Below are positions 1 to 10,800 of a stretch of 64,000 nucleotides of DNA, in pieces (position 1 is the stretch's first letter; each line of letters begins with the position of its first letter). The DNA is from Cymbidium sinense (Eukaryota; Streptophyta; Magnoliopsida; Asparagales; Orchidaceae). The notes beneath the pieces were generated by a model. It searched no databases and was not told where the DNA came from. It saw only the letters and a list, made by a program, of their open reading frames with translations. The stretch is taken from assembly GCA_021442155.1 (NCBI GenBank), contig CM038216.1:83982945-84046944 (forward strand). Reading direction: 5' to 3'. Both the position numbers and the translations under genes were made by a program.

Positions 1-98
1 AAAACACAAATTGATTATTTTCTGATAAGAAAATAAATCGTTTAAATTGTAAAGATTGTAAGGTCATTTCAAGTGAAAATCTAAGTACCCAACATCGA

Positions 99-2606
99 TT
101 GTTAGTTTTAGATTTTAAGATGAAAGGTTGTAAGAGAAACAATAAATCAAATTATTGTCCTAGAACTATATGGGGAAACTTAAAGAACACAAATAAAAAT
201 ATTTTTAAGAGCAAGCTACAAGAGATTAGAATTTGGGATGTTCCTGAGGAAGCTAATATTATGTGGGAAAAAATAATAAGTGAAATTAAGCAAGTTGCTA
301 ATGATGTGCTTGGAGAATCAAAAGGAAAAGCTTCTTTTAATAAGAATAGTTGGTGGTGGAGTGAGAGTGTGCATGAAAAGATAAAAAATAAGAAGTATTG
401 TTATAAAACTTGGTTTAGATGTAGTAACTCGGAGAATTGGGAAATATATAAAGTGGCCTATAGAGATTCTAAGAAAGCATTATATGATGCAAAAAAATTA
501 GCTTTTAGTGATTTATACAATAGATTAGATACCAAAGAAGGTGATATAAGTTAGCCAATCAAAGAGATAGGAGAAGTAAAGACATAGTTCAAGTGAGGTG
601 TATTAAGGATGAAAATAATAAAATGCTTTTTTTAGAAAAGGATATTGAAAATAGGTGGATGAGGTATTTTGTTAAACTTTTCAATGAAGGATCTGAAAGT
701 ATGATTGATTTTAGCAACCTTAATACCCTAAACAAAAATAGAGAATTTCATTTTTAGTCAGATTAGTAAATCAAGTTAGTGAAGCTTTAAAGAAAATGAA
801 ATGTGGAAAACAAGAGGACCGGATAATATGCCAATAGAAGTGTGGAAATGTTTAGGAGATCAAGGAATTTCTTGGCTTACAAATCTTTTTAATGTGATTT
901 TAAGGACGTAAAAGATGCCAGATGAGTGGAGAAAGAGTTTTTTGGTTCCTACATTTAAGAATAAAGGTGATGCACAAGAGTGTGTAAATTATAGAGGAAT
1001 TAAGTTAATGTACCATACATTAAAATTATGGGAGAGAGTAATTGAGCATAGGTTACGATGTGATGAAGTTTCTCACAATCGTTGGTTTCATGCCAGGTAG
1101 ATCTACTATGGATGTTATACATTTGTTAAGGGCTTTGATGGAGAGCATAGAGAAAGTAAGGAGGATCTACATATGATATTTATTGATTTATAGAAAGCTT
1201 AAGATTAAGTTTCAAGAGATGTTCTTTGGAGAGTTCTAGAATAGAAAGGAGTTAATATTGGTTATATTCAAGTCATTAAGGATATGTATACTAGAGCTGT
1301 TACTTGTGTCCAAACACAAGGAGGGTTGACAAAATATTTTCCTATTTCAGTTGGATTACATGAAGGATCAGCTTTAAGCCCTTATCTTTTTTTTACTTTT
1401 GTTATGGATGTTATTACTAGGCATTTACAAGAAGATGTACCTTGGTGTATGCTTTTTACTGATGAAATTCTTCTTGTTGATAAGACTAGAGAGGGAGTCC
1501 AACAGAAACTTGAATTGTGGAGGTACTCACAGTCTAAAGGTTTTCATTTAAGTAGATCTAAAACTGAATATATGGAGTGTAACTTTAGTTGTAGAAGTTC
1601 TAGTGGTAGTGTTGTGACATTAGGTGAACAAGTCATTAATAATAGTGAACGTTTCAGATATTTAGGCTCTATTGTTCAAAATGATGGTGAAATCGATGGA
1701 GATGTTATTAGTAGAATTCAAGTTGGATGGTTGAAGTGGAAGAATGCATCTGGTCTATTATATGATAGAAAAGTTCCACTTAAACTTAAGGGAAAATTTT
1801 ATAAGATGGTGGTAAGACCCATAATGACTTATGGTGTAGAATGTTGGCCAACAAAAGAGAAGCATAAGGCTAAGTTAAGTGTTACAGAGTTGAGGATGCT
1901 TAGGTGGATGAGTGGCTTTACTCTTAGAGATAGATTGCAAAATGAGTATATTCGGGAAAAAGTTGGAGTAGTAGAGATAGAAGTTCTAGTGGTAGTGTTG
2001 TGACATTAGGTGAACAAGTCATTAATAAGAGTGAATGTTTTATATTTAGGCTCTATTGTTCAAAATGATGGTGAAATAGATGAAGATGTTATTAGTAGAA
2101 TTCAATTTGGATGGTTGAAGTGGAGGAATGCATCTGGCCTATTATGTGATAGAAAAGTTCCACTTAACCTTAAAGGAAAATTTTATAAGCTGGTGGTAAG
2201 ATCGACAATGACTTATGGTGCAGAATGGTGGCCAATAAAAGAGATGCATAAGACTAAGTTAAGTGTTACAGAGATGAGGATGCTTAGGTGGATGAGTGGC
2301 TTTACTCTTAGAGATAGAATGCAAAATGAGTATATTCGGGAAAAAGTTGGAGTAGCTCCAATGGTGGATAAGATTAGGGAGATTCGCCTTAGATGGTTTG
2401 GCCACATAAAGCGTCGGCCATCCGATGACCCGATTAGGAGAGTAGATGCATTAGATTTGCCTTATGTTAAGAAAGGTAGAGGTAGACCTAAAAAGACTTG
2501 GTTGAGATGTATAAAAAATGATCTTAGTATACTTGATTTAAATGAGAATTTGACACATAATAGGACACAAAGGAGACGAAGGATTAATGTAGCCGACCCC
2601 ACCTAG
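99..2606 (+). pseudogene. Broken RTE LINE reverse transcriptase
   Basis: Four open segments together cover most of an RT. At 915-1,100 lies the finger region (PDEWR, LVPTFKNKGDAQ, NYRGIKLM). At 1,284-2,003 lies the palm (LHEGSALSPYLF), then the position of the catalytic FADD box, which here reads FTDE, so an essential aspartate is gone. The thumb and C-terminal part (SGFTLRDR, NEYIREKVGV, RLRWFGHIKRRP) follows and occurs once in truncated form and once complete because of an internal duplication. The last segment ends with GRGRPKKTW and a stop just before the 3' tail. Frameshifts and stops separate all segments. No host function is expected. Confidence 0.8.
1593..2364 (+). repeat. Tandem duplication of about 386 bp inside RTE copy 1
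   Basis: The run beginning AGAAGTTCTAGTGGTAGTG at 1,593 begins again at 1,979, and both copies continue through the LGSIVQNDGEID, GKFYK and SGFTLRDR coding words. The two units differ by scattered substitutions and a 2-base indel near 2,040. The first unit breaks off after GTTGGAGTAG at about 1,971 and a few filler bases lead into the second. The second RTE copy at 48-51 kb does not have this duplication. Confidence 0.85.
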
Positions 2607-2637
2607 TGGGATTAAGGCTTGTTGTTGTTGTTGTTGT

Positions 2638-3246
2638 AGGTTTTAGGTTTTTATTTTAGGTTTATTTTTAAGTTTAATTTTTTAATTTAGGTTTACGTTT
2701 ATTTTAGTTTAGGGTTAAGGTTTATTATATTTTAGGTTTAGGTTTAGGTTTTATTTATTTTAGTTTAGGTTTAGGTTTATTTTATTTTGTTTATTTTATG
2801 TTTAGTTTTCTTTTTAGTTTAAGGTTTAGGTATTATTTTTGTTTATTTTAAGGTTTTTTTAATGTTTCTTTTTAGGTTTAGATTTTTCTTTAGTTTTTAT
2901 TTTATTTTATTTAAGGTTTATTTTTGTTTTATTTTAGGTTTCTTTTTATTTTATTTAGGTTTTTTATTTTTTTAGTTTAGTTTAGGTTTTTATTTATTTT
3001 TTTTAGGTTTTATTTAGTTTAGGTTTAGGTTTGTAACTTTTTAGGGTTTAGGGTTTAGGGTTAGTTTAGGGTTTAGGGTTTAGGGTTTAGGGTTTGGGCT
3101 TTAGGGTTTAGGGTTTAGGGATTATGGTTTAGGGTTTAGGATTTAGGGTTTAAGTTTTAGGATTTATGGTTTAGGATTTTGGATTTAGGGTTCAGGGTTT
3201 AGGTTTAGGGTTCAAGTTTTAGTTTAGGGTTTAGGCTTTTTGGTTT
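2638..3246 (+). repeat. Degenerate telomere-like satellite, block I
   Basis: The left part is TTTATTTTAGG-type AT-rich sequence and the right part (from about 3,030) is mostly TTTAGGG with single-base variants. The + strand has almost no C. It separates the RTE LINE tail from GRP retrocopy A. No gene is visible. Confidence 0.9.
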
Positions 3247-3739
3247 TTTTTTAACAGAGAATAAATTCAGATTCAACATTTCATCTTTTCAATTTCATGA
3301 ACCAAGTAACACACCAAGTTTTCTAACACACAAGTGATGACATAGATAAAAAATGAGCATGCATAGAGCAAATCAAAATCCATAGATAATTAGGACCCTC
3401 TCTATTATGAAGACACAGTTCCATAAGAAGCAAATCGGATCAATTTCTTCAGTTTATCTAGCTCTCGTCAGAACCACCCTGACCTCTCGAGTTGTGGGAT
3501 CCACCATCATATCCCCAATCTCTCCCTACGCCACCACCACGGCTGTAACCTCTCGGCTGCTTCCTCCCCGCTTCCATAACCACCACGCTTCAACCACTCC
3601 CTCCATATCCACCAGTACCTCCAGATCCCCCACCACCATTGTGATAACCGTCGCCTCCCCCTTCACCTCTACCACCAGATCTAGACTAAGCTTGGTTGAT
3701 GGTGATGTTCCTGCCATCAAGGTTCAGCTCATTCTTAGG
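3247..3739 (-). pseudogene. GRP (glycine-rich RNA-binding protein) retrocopy A, 5'-truncated
   Basis: Read on the minus strand, this is the 3' end of a plant GRP mRNA. It starts at a codon run for N-E-L-N-L-D-G-R-N-I-T-I-N (end of an RRM domain), continues as a Gly/Arg/Tyr-rich tail with frameshifts, ends near G-Y-D-G-G-S and has a TAG stop at 3,458-3,460. About 200 bases of 3' UTR follow, then an A-run (T-run on + at about 3,247-3,252). Loss of everything upstream plus an A-tail is the form of a processed retrocopy. GRPs bind RNA through the RRM; this fragment cannot. The right end abuts the L1 LINE, the left end telomere-like DNA. The GRP7 type is inferred from the RRM end and glycine-rich tail. 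Confidence 0.82.
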
Positions 3740-4167
3740 GTTTTGGTTTTTTTTACAAAAGTTATAATTTTATTACCTTAAAAATAAAGGATATAATATC
3801 CTTAAAAGGGGTAAAGCTCAAATTCTACTGCTCACAGAGCTACAAGAAACCTAAAGAGCTAAATCCCAATCTAAGTATAATGGAAAAAAGAAAATAAAAG
3901 AGTAAAAGCAACAACATAAAAGAAATTGAGAAATGACACAGAAAGGACTAATATTACTTAAGAAAATAGTAAAAGGACTAGTCAGCAACAACTCATGATC
4001 CCTTTGAGAAGGCAAGATAAGCAAGATTCACCTCAACAACACTTGAGTTGGCTGAGTAAAGATCATTCCATCTATGAAGTTCCCACCTGCAAAAGAAATT
4101 TGCAAAACACTACAAAGGCAATGGTCATACCTCATGGAAAAATTATAAAGTAAATAATTTAGGAGAG

Positions 4168-5923
4168 CTAAGAAAGAGGAGGCTCAAGCTCAGTTAAGAT
4201 CATCTCAAGGGGCAACAATACATATGAGCATCCAAACATCATGAGAAGGGCTACAATTATATGCATGCTACCAACCAGAGAGAAGATATTGGGAAACATT
4301 AAGGCCATCATAGCCGGATACGATATAAGCAACCATCCAAGGTAAAATAGTCCATAGTGATCCAACTTCCTACACCAAAAAATAGAGAAATAATTAGTAG
4401 CCAAGTACCCAACCAACCAAAAACCTACAATTGACCAAAACACATAAAGCCAAAGATCAAGTTATACATGGTCACTAGCTGAGAATAACCCACAATTATC
4501 TCTATAGAAATAGCAATCCAAATCCAAAGGAAAAACCTCGACCCAAATGACAAAATAGTAGAAGATAAGCAGCACTAGAGAGGGGAAAGCATAGAGAGAC
4601 CAAGAGGGCATCCAGAAATCACCATCAAAACCACCACCAATGCAGCCAAAAAGGAAAGAAAATCCACCATCACCAACTAATAAAAAAATATTAGGAAATA
4701 AGGAGAGCCAACTAAACCAAAGGGAGTCAATACCAACAATCAACATAAAGCCCAAAACACCAAGCCATGACATAAGCATCCAAGGCAAGACAGCAGCCAC
4801 AAAAAACCCCTCAATCAGCCAACCCCCAACAACAAGTCCTAAAATAGGACCAAAAAAACCACAAGAGCTCATATCCTCCAACAACAAAGTAGCCAATAAA
4901 ACCACCCAGGCCAGCAGCCAATAAAATAACTAGTAGAAGAAGTCAGAGCAACAAGAAAACCATCACCCAAATTAGGAAGTAGAAATAAAGGAAAAATAGT
5001 TACACCCAAGAGAGGATAACCAACCCAGGAGCAGACCAGAAACCCAACCAAAAGCACCTAAACCAACCATCAAACATAGCCAACACATCCACCAAGCCAA
5101 CCAACCCAGCCAACCAAAATAATAGCATACAAAGCCACAACCCACCTGGAGATCTCCAAAATAACCAACAAACAAAAATGGTAGTCACCCAGCCAAACTA
5201 AAAAAGGCCAAGGAAGACCACCCAACCATAAGCAGCAAAATTGTAAGGAAAGGAGCAAGGCCAGAGGAAAACAAAACCACTTCCAAATCCCAAAGAGCAG
5301 ATAGTCACTACAAAGGAGAAAATAGGGAGACAACAACCATAGAACAACTAACTCCAATTCACAAGGTAGATGGAACCAACCAGTAGAAACCTCCAAGCCA
5401 AACCAGAAAGGAGAAAACAACCACCAAAAAACCCAAAACTAAGCTAAGCTAGAAGAGGCCAATAGGACCCATGAAAAAATAACCACCCAAAATAGCCAGA
5501 TGAAAGAAACAAATAGTAGCAACCAACAGAACCAACTATAACATCCATAAATCCAATTCAAAAATGGCCACAACCATCCAAAACCAGAGGCAAACCCAAC
5601 ATTCGTTGGTAAAAGGGGTAGGCCAAAATCCAACATAGCGACAACCCAATAGGAGACACAAAGCATGATAAAGAAAGAAAATCCACTGCTTAAGATAGGG
5701 AAACCAATTAAAATAACCCCACAAAGACCCAAAAAAGGATAGAAAGTATAGAATGGGGTAAAGAAGAAGGGGGTGTAAGTATAGAAATAAACTCAACAAA
5801 AACCATTTCTAGAGAGGGAGCAAAAAAAACAACAAAAATAGATTGAATAAAATCACCATAGCAAAAGATCAACAAAAGAGAAGTTAAAATCGTGGTAAGG
5901 TCTAGTTTTATCCGATTGACCAC
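4168..5923 (-). other. L1 copy 1: long T/G-rich tail with hydrophobic reading frames
   Basis: Between RNase H and the poly(A) end lie about 2.2 kb of T/G-rich DNA on the minus strand with overlapping open segments (4,168-4,443; 4,462-4,905; 5,070-5,420; 5,439-5,732; 5,536-5,799; 5,708-5,923). Their conceptual products are very rich in Trp, Phe, Leu and Gly and look like strings of membrane segments. The same region exists in copy 2 with similar peptides (for example VGIDSL and F-D-G-[DN]-F-W-M). I do not recognise a known domain. It is probably a long 3' UTR whose composition gives hydrophobic codons, but a small lineage-specific ORF is not excluded. Confidence 0.5.
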
Positions 5924-6013
5924 AGATGCTTAGGTAAGCTATGGTTATCAAATAAAGTGAGCTAATTTAATTCCCCTCCCAAATTAGCCAGGAAATTAGC
6001 ATAAGCATTTGTA

Positions 6014-6420
6014 CTAAACTTGAGAAAGAAGCTCTTTAGTGTGATTAAGCAGATAAAATAAGTAAGCATTTCCCATTTTAGTATTATTGAGAATATCAAG
6101 TAAAAGAAGAGCATCAACTTCAATCCAAATATTAAAGAGGCCTTTGCTTAAAAAAATATCAATAGCTTTATTAACAACCATGAGTTCAGCATAAATAAAA
6201 GAACAAGCTTTGAGGGGTAGGCAAAAGCACAAATGATAGTGCATTTAGAATCCCTAAGAATTCTACCACAAACATATTTGTTTGGGGAAATCGAACCATG
6301 AATATTGATCTTAATAGAATATTTTTTAGGCTTAATCTAATGTATAATCCTAATACTCTTGTAGGAAGGATCGTCATGCAAAGTGATACCCAGTTTTTTA
6401 GCCACAAATTTATAACCTCT
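6014..6420 (-). pseudogene. L1 copy 1 RNase H domain, broken
   Basis: Minus-strand frames give K-K-L-G, HDDPSYKSIRI, CGRILRDSK, CAFAYP and ELMVVNKAID, the plant-type RNase H of L1 LINEs (RVT_3 family). The domain would remove RNA from RNA-DNA hybrids. The first catalytic motif, INTDGS in copy 2, reads INIHGS here, so the first active-site Asp has become His. A frame change near 6,210-6,240 splits the domain. Confidence 0.75.
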
Positions 6421-6591
6421 AAAGTGAAAATTGCTAATTAAATTTGCATTAAACAAATCATGAATTTTTTATTAAGTTCTAGCAAGGATCTAGTTTATGG
6501 TTCATAGGGATGCCACGATATTTATCATCATTTCTATCCATCCAAATGAACCAAATAAGGGTAATAGTAATTAAAACTTTGATATTACCTT

Positions 6592-6800
6592 TCATAATTT
6601 TATGGAAACAAACTTCAAGAAGTTGATATAATTAAAGAGAGCCATGAAAATAGTTAGTGTTAAATAAATCATCATACCATATCCAAATTTTAGAAGTGAT
6701 AGTGCCATTAACAAAAACATGATTAACATTTTCAATATGAAAGCAACAATAACACTTAGAAGGTAAGTAAAACCCTTTAAGTCAAAGCAAGGAATCAACC
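6592..6800 (-). pseudogene. L1 copy 1 zf-RVT zinc-binding segment, broken
   Basis: Minus-strand reading gives LKGFYLPSKCYCC-F-HIENVNH followed by WIWYDDLFNT, split over two frames. The Cys-x-Cys-Cys...His pattern fits the zf-RVT domain between RT and RNase H in plant L1 elements. The matching place in copy 2 is 62,670-62,894. Confidence 0.65.
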
Positions 6801-7022
6801 GGGATGAAGTTATTCAAAATCCTCCAAGCTAAAACTAAATAAGAAATGGGAATGATATTGTTACAAAGTTTAATGAAAACATTTTTAGAATAAAATTTCA
6901 TACCTCTTTAAGAATGAAATCACCATTATAAGAGAGCTTGAAAAGGATTTGATATGGTTTATTAGAAAAGATAGTGATGTTACAAAACTTGTCAAAAATA
7001 GAAATATGAATGTAGTTCTCAA

Positions 7023-7352
7023 GTTTTAGGGTTTAGGGTTTAGGGTCTAAGGTTTAGGATTTAGGGTTTAAGGTTTTTTTTAAAAAAATTAAGTAAATCA
7101 ATAGGTTTTGGTTTATTTAGTATATTTAGTTTATTTGTTTATTTATTTAGTGTTTAGGGTTTAGGCTATAGGGTTTAAGGTTTAGGGTTTAGGTTTTATG
7201 ATTTATGCTTTAGGGTTTTAGGGTTTTAGGGTTTAGGGTTTATAGTTTAGGGTTCAGGATTTAGGGTTTTAGGGGTTTAGGATTTAGGGTTTAGGGTTTA
7301 AGATTTAGGTTTTAGGTTTAGGTTAGGTTTTAGTTTTGGGTTAAGGGTTTTG
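7023..7352 (+). repeat. Degenerate telomere-like satellite, block II
   Basis: TTTAGGG-rich at both ends, with a short AT module in the middle that starts with the anchor (AAGTAAATCAATAGG at about 7,091). It lies between the truncated 5' end of L1 copy 1 and the poly(A) end of GRP copy B. Confidence 0.9.
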
Positions 7353-7847
7353 GGTTTTTTTTAAATAGATAACAAATTAAGATTCAACATTTCTTATTTT
7401 TTATTTCATCAACCAAGTAACACACCAAGATTTCTAAGAGATAAGTGACAACATAGTTAAAAAATGTGTATGCATAGTGGAAATGAAAACCCTAGATAAC
7501 TAGAACCATCTCTACTATAAAGACAGTTCCATAAGCAGTAGATCAAATTAGGTGTTCTTCAGTTTCTACAATTCCCATCAAAACCACCCCAGCCTCTTGA
7601 GTAGAGGGATCCACCATCATATCCCTGATCTATCCCTCCACCGCCACCGTGATCGTAAGCTTCATCGCTCCTCCCTACTCAACAACCACCACTGCTCTGA
7701 CCAGCACCTCCATATCCACCAGTGCCTTTAGATCCCCCACCACCACTGCAATAACTGCCGCCTCCACCTTCACCACCATGGCCAGATCTAGACTACGCCC
7801 TATTGATGGTGATATTCCTGCTATCTAGGTTCTACCCATTCTTAGGG
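7353..7847 (-). pseudogene. GRP retrocopy B, 5'-truncated
   Basis: Same fragment as copy A: RRM end, Gly/Arg-rich tail, 3' UTR and A-run (T-run on + at about 7,354-7,362). It is truncated at the same upstream place (CCTAAGAATGGGTAG on minus at about 7,846). The ancestral stop has been lost: the codons after the G-G-[FS]-D-G-N end read AAT TGT instead of AAC TAG (about 7,565-7,572). Frameshifts lie in the glycine-rich part. It has telomere-like DNA on both sides. Confidence 0.8.
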
Positions 7848-10800
7848 ATTAGGTTTTGGTTTAGGTTTATTATTTTAGGTTTTTTTTAATATATTTAGTT
7901 TCTTTAGGTTTATGGTTTATGTTTAGGGTTTATTTAGGGTTTAGGTTTAAAGTTTAAGTTTATAGGGTTATTAGGTTTATTTTAGGGTTTAGGGTTTATT
8001 TTTTTAGGTGGTTTTAGTTTTAGGGTTTAGGGTTTAAGGTTTAGGATTTATGGTTTAAGGTTTCTTTTTTTAGAAAAAAATAAAGTAAACTGGTAGGTTT
8101 AGGTTTCTTAAGTTTATTTCATTTATTTTTTATTTATTTTAGTTTTTTTAAAAGTTTACTTTTTATTTTTATTTAGTTTAGTTTATTTTTCTTTATTTTT
8201 AGTTTAGGGTTTTTATTTTAGTTTATTTTTTAGGTTTAGGTTTATTTCTTCTATTGAGTTTTATTTTTTAAGTTTAGGTTTTATTTTTTATTTTTAGATT
8301 TTTATATTATTATTTTAAGTTTAGGTTTTAGGTTTTTATTTTAGGTTTTATTTTTTAGTTTAGGTTTAAGTTTTATTTTTTAGTTTAGGTTTAGATTTAG
8401 TTTTTTTTTAAGTTCAAGTTTAGGTTTTATATATTTTAAATTAGGTTTAGGTTTATGTTTATTTTGTTTATTTTCTTTTTATTTCAAGTTTAGGTTTTTT
8501 TATAGTTTTGGGTTTAAGTTTTATTTTTTATTTATTTTTAGGTTTATTTTTTTGGTTTACATTTTTATTTTGTTTTTATTTTATTTTGGTTTTTTATTCT
8601 TAAGTTTATTTTTTTTAGTTTAGTTTAGGTTTTATTTATTTTATTTTAGATTATTATTACTTTTTATTTTATTGTATTTTTAGGTTTAGGTTTAAGTTTT
8701 AGTTTAAATTTTATATTATTTTAATTTTTTATTTTATATAGGTTTAGGTTTTTTTATTTATTTAATTTTTTCTTTAATTTAATTTAGGTTTAGGTTTTTA
8801 CATTTTTAGGGTTTAGGGTTTAGGAGTGGTTTTAGGGTTTTAGGGTTTAGGGTTTAAGGTTTTAGGGTTTAGGGTTCAAGATAGGTATAAGGTTTAAGGT
8901 TTAGTCTTTAGTGTTTAGGGTTTTTAGGGTTTAGGGTTTTATGTTTAGCTTAAGGTTTAAGGTTAGTTTAGGGTTTAGGGTTAGCAGGGTTTAAGGATTT
9001 AGTTTAAGTTCTAGGTTTAAACTTTAGGTTTTAGGTTTTATAGATTAAGTTTAGGTTTAGGTAAGTTTAGAGTTTAGGTTTAGGTTTTAGGGTTTAAGTT
9101 TAGGTTTAAGGTTTAGAGTTTAGGGTTAGGGTAAGGTTTATAGTTTAGTGTTTAGGGTTTCAATTTAAGTTTAGATTTAGGTTTAAGGTTTAGAACTTTA
9201 GGTTTATGATTTAGGTTTAAGTTTTAAGTTTATGGTTGTTTAAGGTTTATAGTTTATAGTTTAGGTGTAGAGTCAGGATTGAGCTTTAAGGTGTTTAAAC
9301 TTTAGGGTTTAGAGTTTTAAGTTTGAGTTTAAGTTTAGGTTACAAGGTTTATTTTAGGGTTTAGGTTTACTTTAAGTTTAAGTTTTAAGTTTAGGGTTTT
9401 GGGTTAGGTTAGAGTTTATGGTTTAGGGTTTAGGGTTTTGGGGTTTAAAGTGTAGGGTTTAGGGTTTAGGGTTTAGGGTAAGGGTTTAGGGTTTAGGGTT
9501 TACGATTTAAGGTTTAAGGCTTAAGGTTTAGAGTTTAGGATCAAGGGTTTATGGTTGTTAGTTTAGGGTAAGTTTAGGGTTTAGAGTTGTTAGTTTAAGG
9601 TTTAGGGTTTAGGGTCAATTTTAGGGTTTAGGGTTTAGGGTTTAGGGTTTAGTGTTAGTTTAGAGTTTAGGGTTTTTTTTTCTAAATTGTGTAAGTCGGT
9701 ATGTTTATGTTTATTTAGTTAATCTAGTTTTATTTTTATTTTTTATAGTTTAGGTTTTATTCTTTATTTTTATGTTTAGGTTTAGGTTTTTATTTTATTT
9801 TTTTAGGTTTAGGTTTTAGGTTTTTATTTAAAGTTTATTTTTAAGTTTTATTTTTTTGTTTAGGTTTAGGTTTATTTTTAGATTATTTTATTTTATTTAG
9901 TTTAGGGTTTAGGTTTAGTTTATTTTAGGTTTAGGTTTTATTTATTTTAGTTTAGGTTTAAGTTTATTTATTTTGTTTATTTTAGGCTTAGGTTTTTTTG
10001 TTTAGTTTAGGGTTTTGGTTTTATTTTTTATTTATTTTTTGTTTTTTATGTTAATTTTTTTGGTTTATGTTTTTATTGAGTTTTTATTTTGTTCTATTTT
10101 AGGTTTATTTTATCTTTATTTTTCATTTGTGCTTTATTTTATTTAGGTTTTATTTAGGTTTATTATATATTTTTTAGTTTAGTTTATGTTTTTATTTATT
10201 TTATTTTAGTTTTTATTTTTTATTTGACTTTATTTTTTGTTTAGGTTTAGGTATATGTTTAGGTTTTAGTTTAGGTTTTTTTTTTTTATTTTTTTATGTT
10301 CTTTTATTTTGGTTTAGGTTTTTATTTATTTATTTTATTTTTAGGTTTTATATAGTTTAGGTTTAGGTTTTAAGGTTTTTTGGGTTTTAGTTTTAGGATT
10401 TAGGGTTTAGAGTTTAGGGTTTAGGTTTAGGATTTAGGGTTTAGGTTTTAGGGTTGTAACTTTTAGGGTTTAGTGTTTTTATGTTTAGGGTTTAGGGTAT
10501 AGGGTTTAGGGTTTAGGGTGTAGGGTTTAATGATTTAAGGTTTAAGTGTTGTAGGTTTTTGGGTTTAGGGTTTAGGGTTTAGGGTTTAGGGTTTAGGGTT
10601 TTAGGGTTTAGGTTTAGGGTTTAAGGTTTAAGATTTAGTATTTTAGTGTTTACGATTTAGGGTTTAGGGTTTAGGGTTTAGTGCTAGAGTTTTTTTTTAT
10701 TATTTTAATATTTTTTATTTAGGGTTTAGGATTTTGGGTTTACGGGTTTTTAGGGTTTAGGATTTACGGTTTAGGGTTTTGGTTTGGTTAGCTTTAGGGT

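Larger units (their letters stand above)
1..2637 (+). mobile_element. RTE-type non-LTR retrotransposon (LINE), copy 1, 5' end outside window
   Basis: The first bases match the interior of the second RTE copy (about 48,857 onward), so the endonuclease part of this copy lies left of the window. What remains is the reverse transcriptase (RT) region and the 3' end. The 3' end has CCACCTAGTGGGATTAAGGC followed by a (TTG)n tail at about 2,615-2,636, the ending I know from plant RTE LINEs. The element would copy its own RNA into nicked DNA. It is dead: the reading frame is split into pieces at 99-554, 915-1,100, 1,284-2,003 and 2,010-2,606. Right of the tail the telomere-like satellite starts at once, so the LINE is either inserted in it or at its edge. 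Clade assignment is from memory of the family's termini. Confidence 0.82.
3740..7022 (-). mobile_element. L1-type LINE copy 1, 5'-truncated
   Basis: On the minus strand, from 7,022 down, one reads a zinc-binding zf-RVT segment (C-x-C-C... at about 6,740), an RNase H domain (6,014-6,420), a long T/G-rich stretch, and a 3' end with an A-run (T-run on + at about 3,747-3,754). It aligns along its whole length with the longer copy at 59,556-64,000. The join to telomere-like DNA at 7,022 falls where copy 2 (about 63,105) continues with RT sequence, so this copy has lost EN and RT. The 3' end directly abuts GRP copy A. Confidence 0.8.

Noticed and set aside
3407..3781. 124-codon + strand frame rich in Ser/Thr/Pro
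   Set aside because: It is the antisense of GRP retrocopy A; Gly codons on the minus strand read as Pro/Thr/Ser on plus.
4640..4924. 94-codon + strand frame rich in Lys, Asn, Pro and Gln
   Set aside because: Antisense of the T/G-rich tail of L1 copy 1; composition explains it and it is not matched by an open frame in copy 2.
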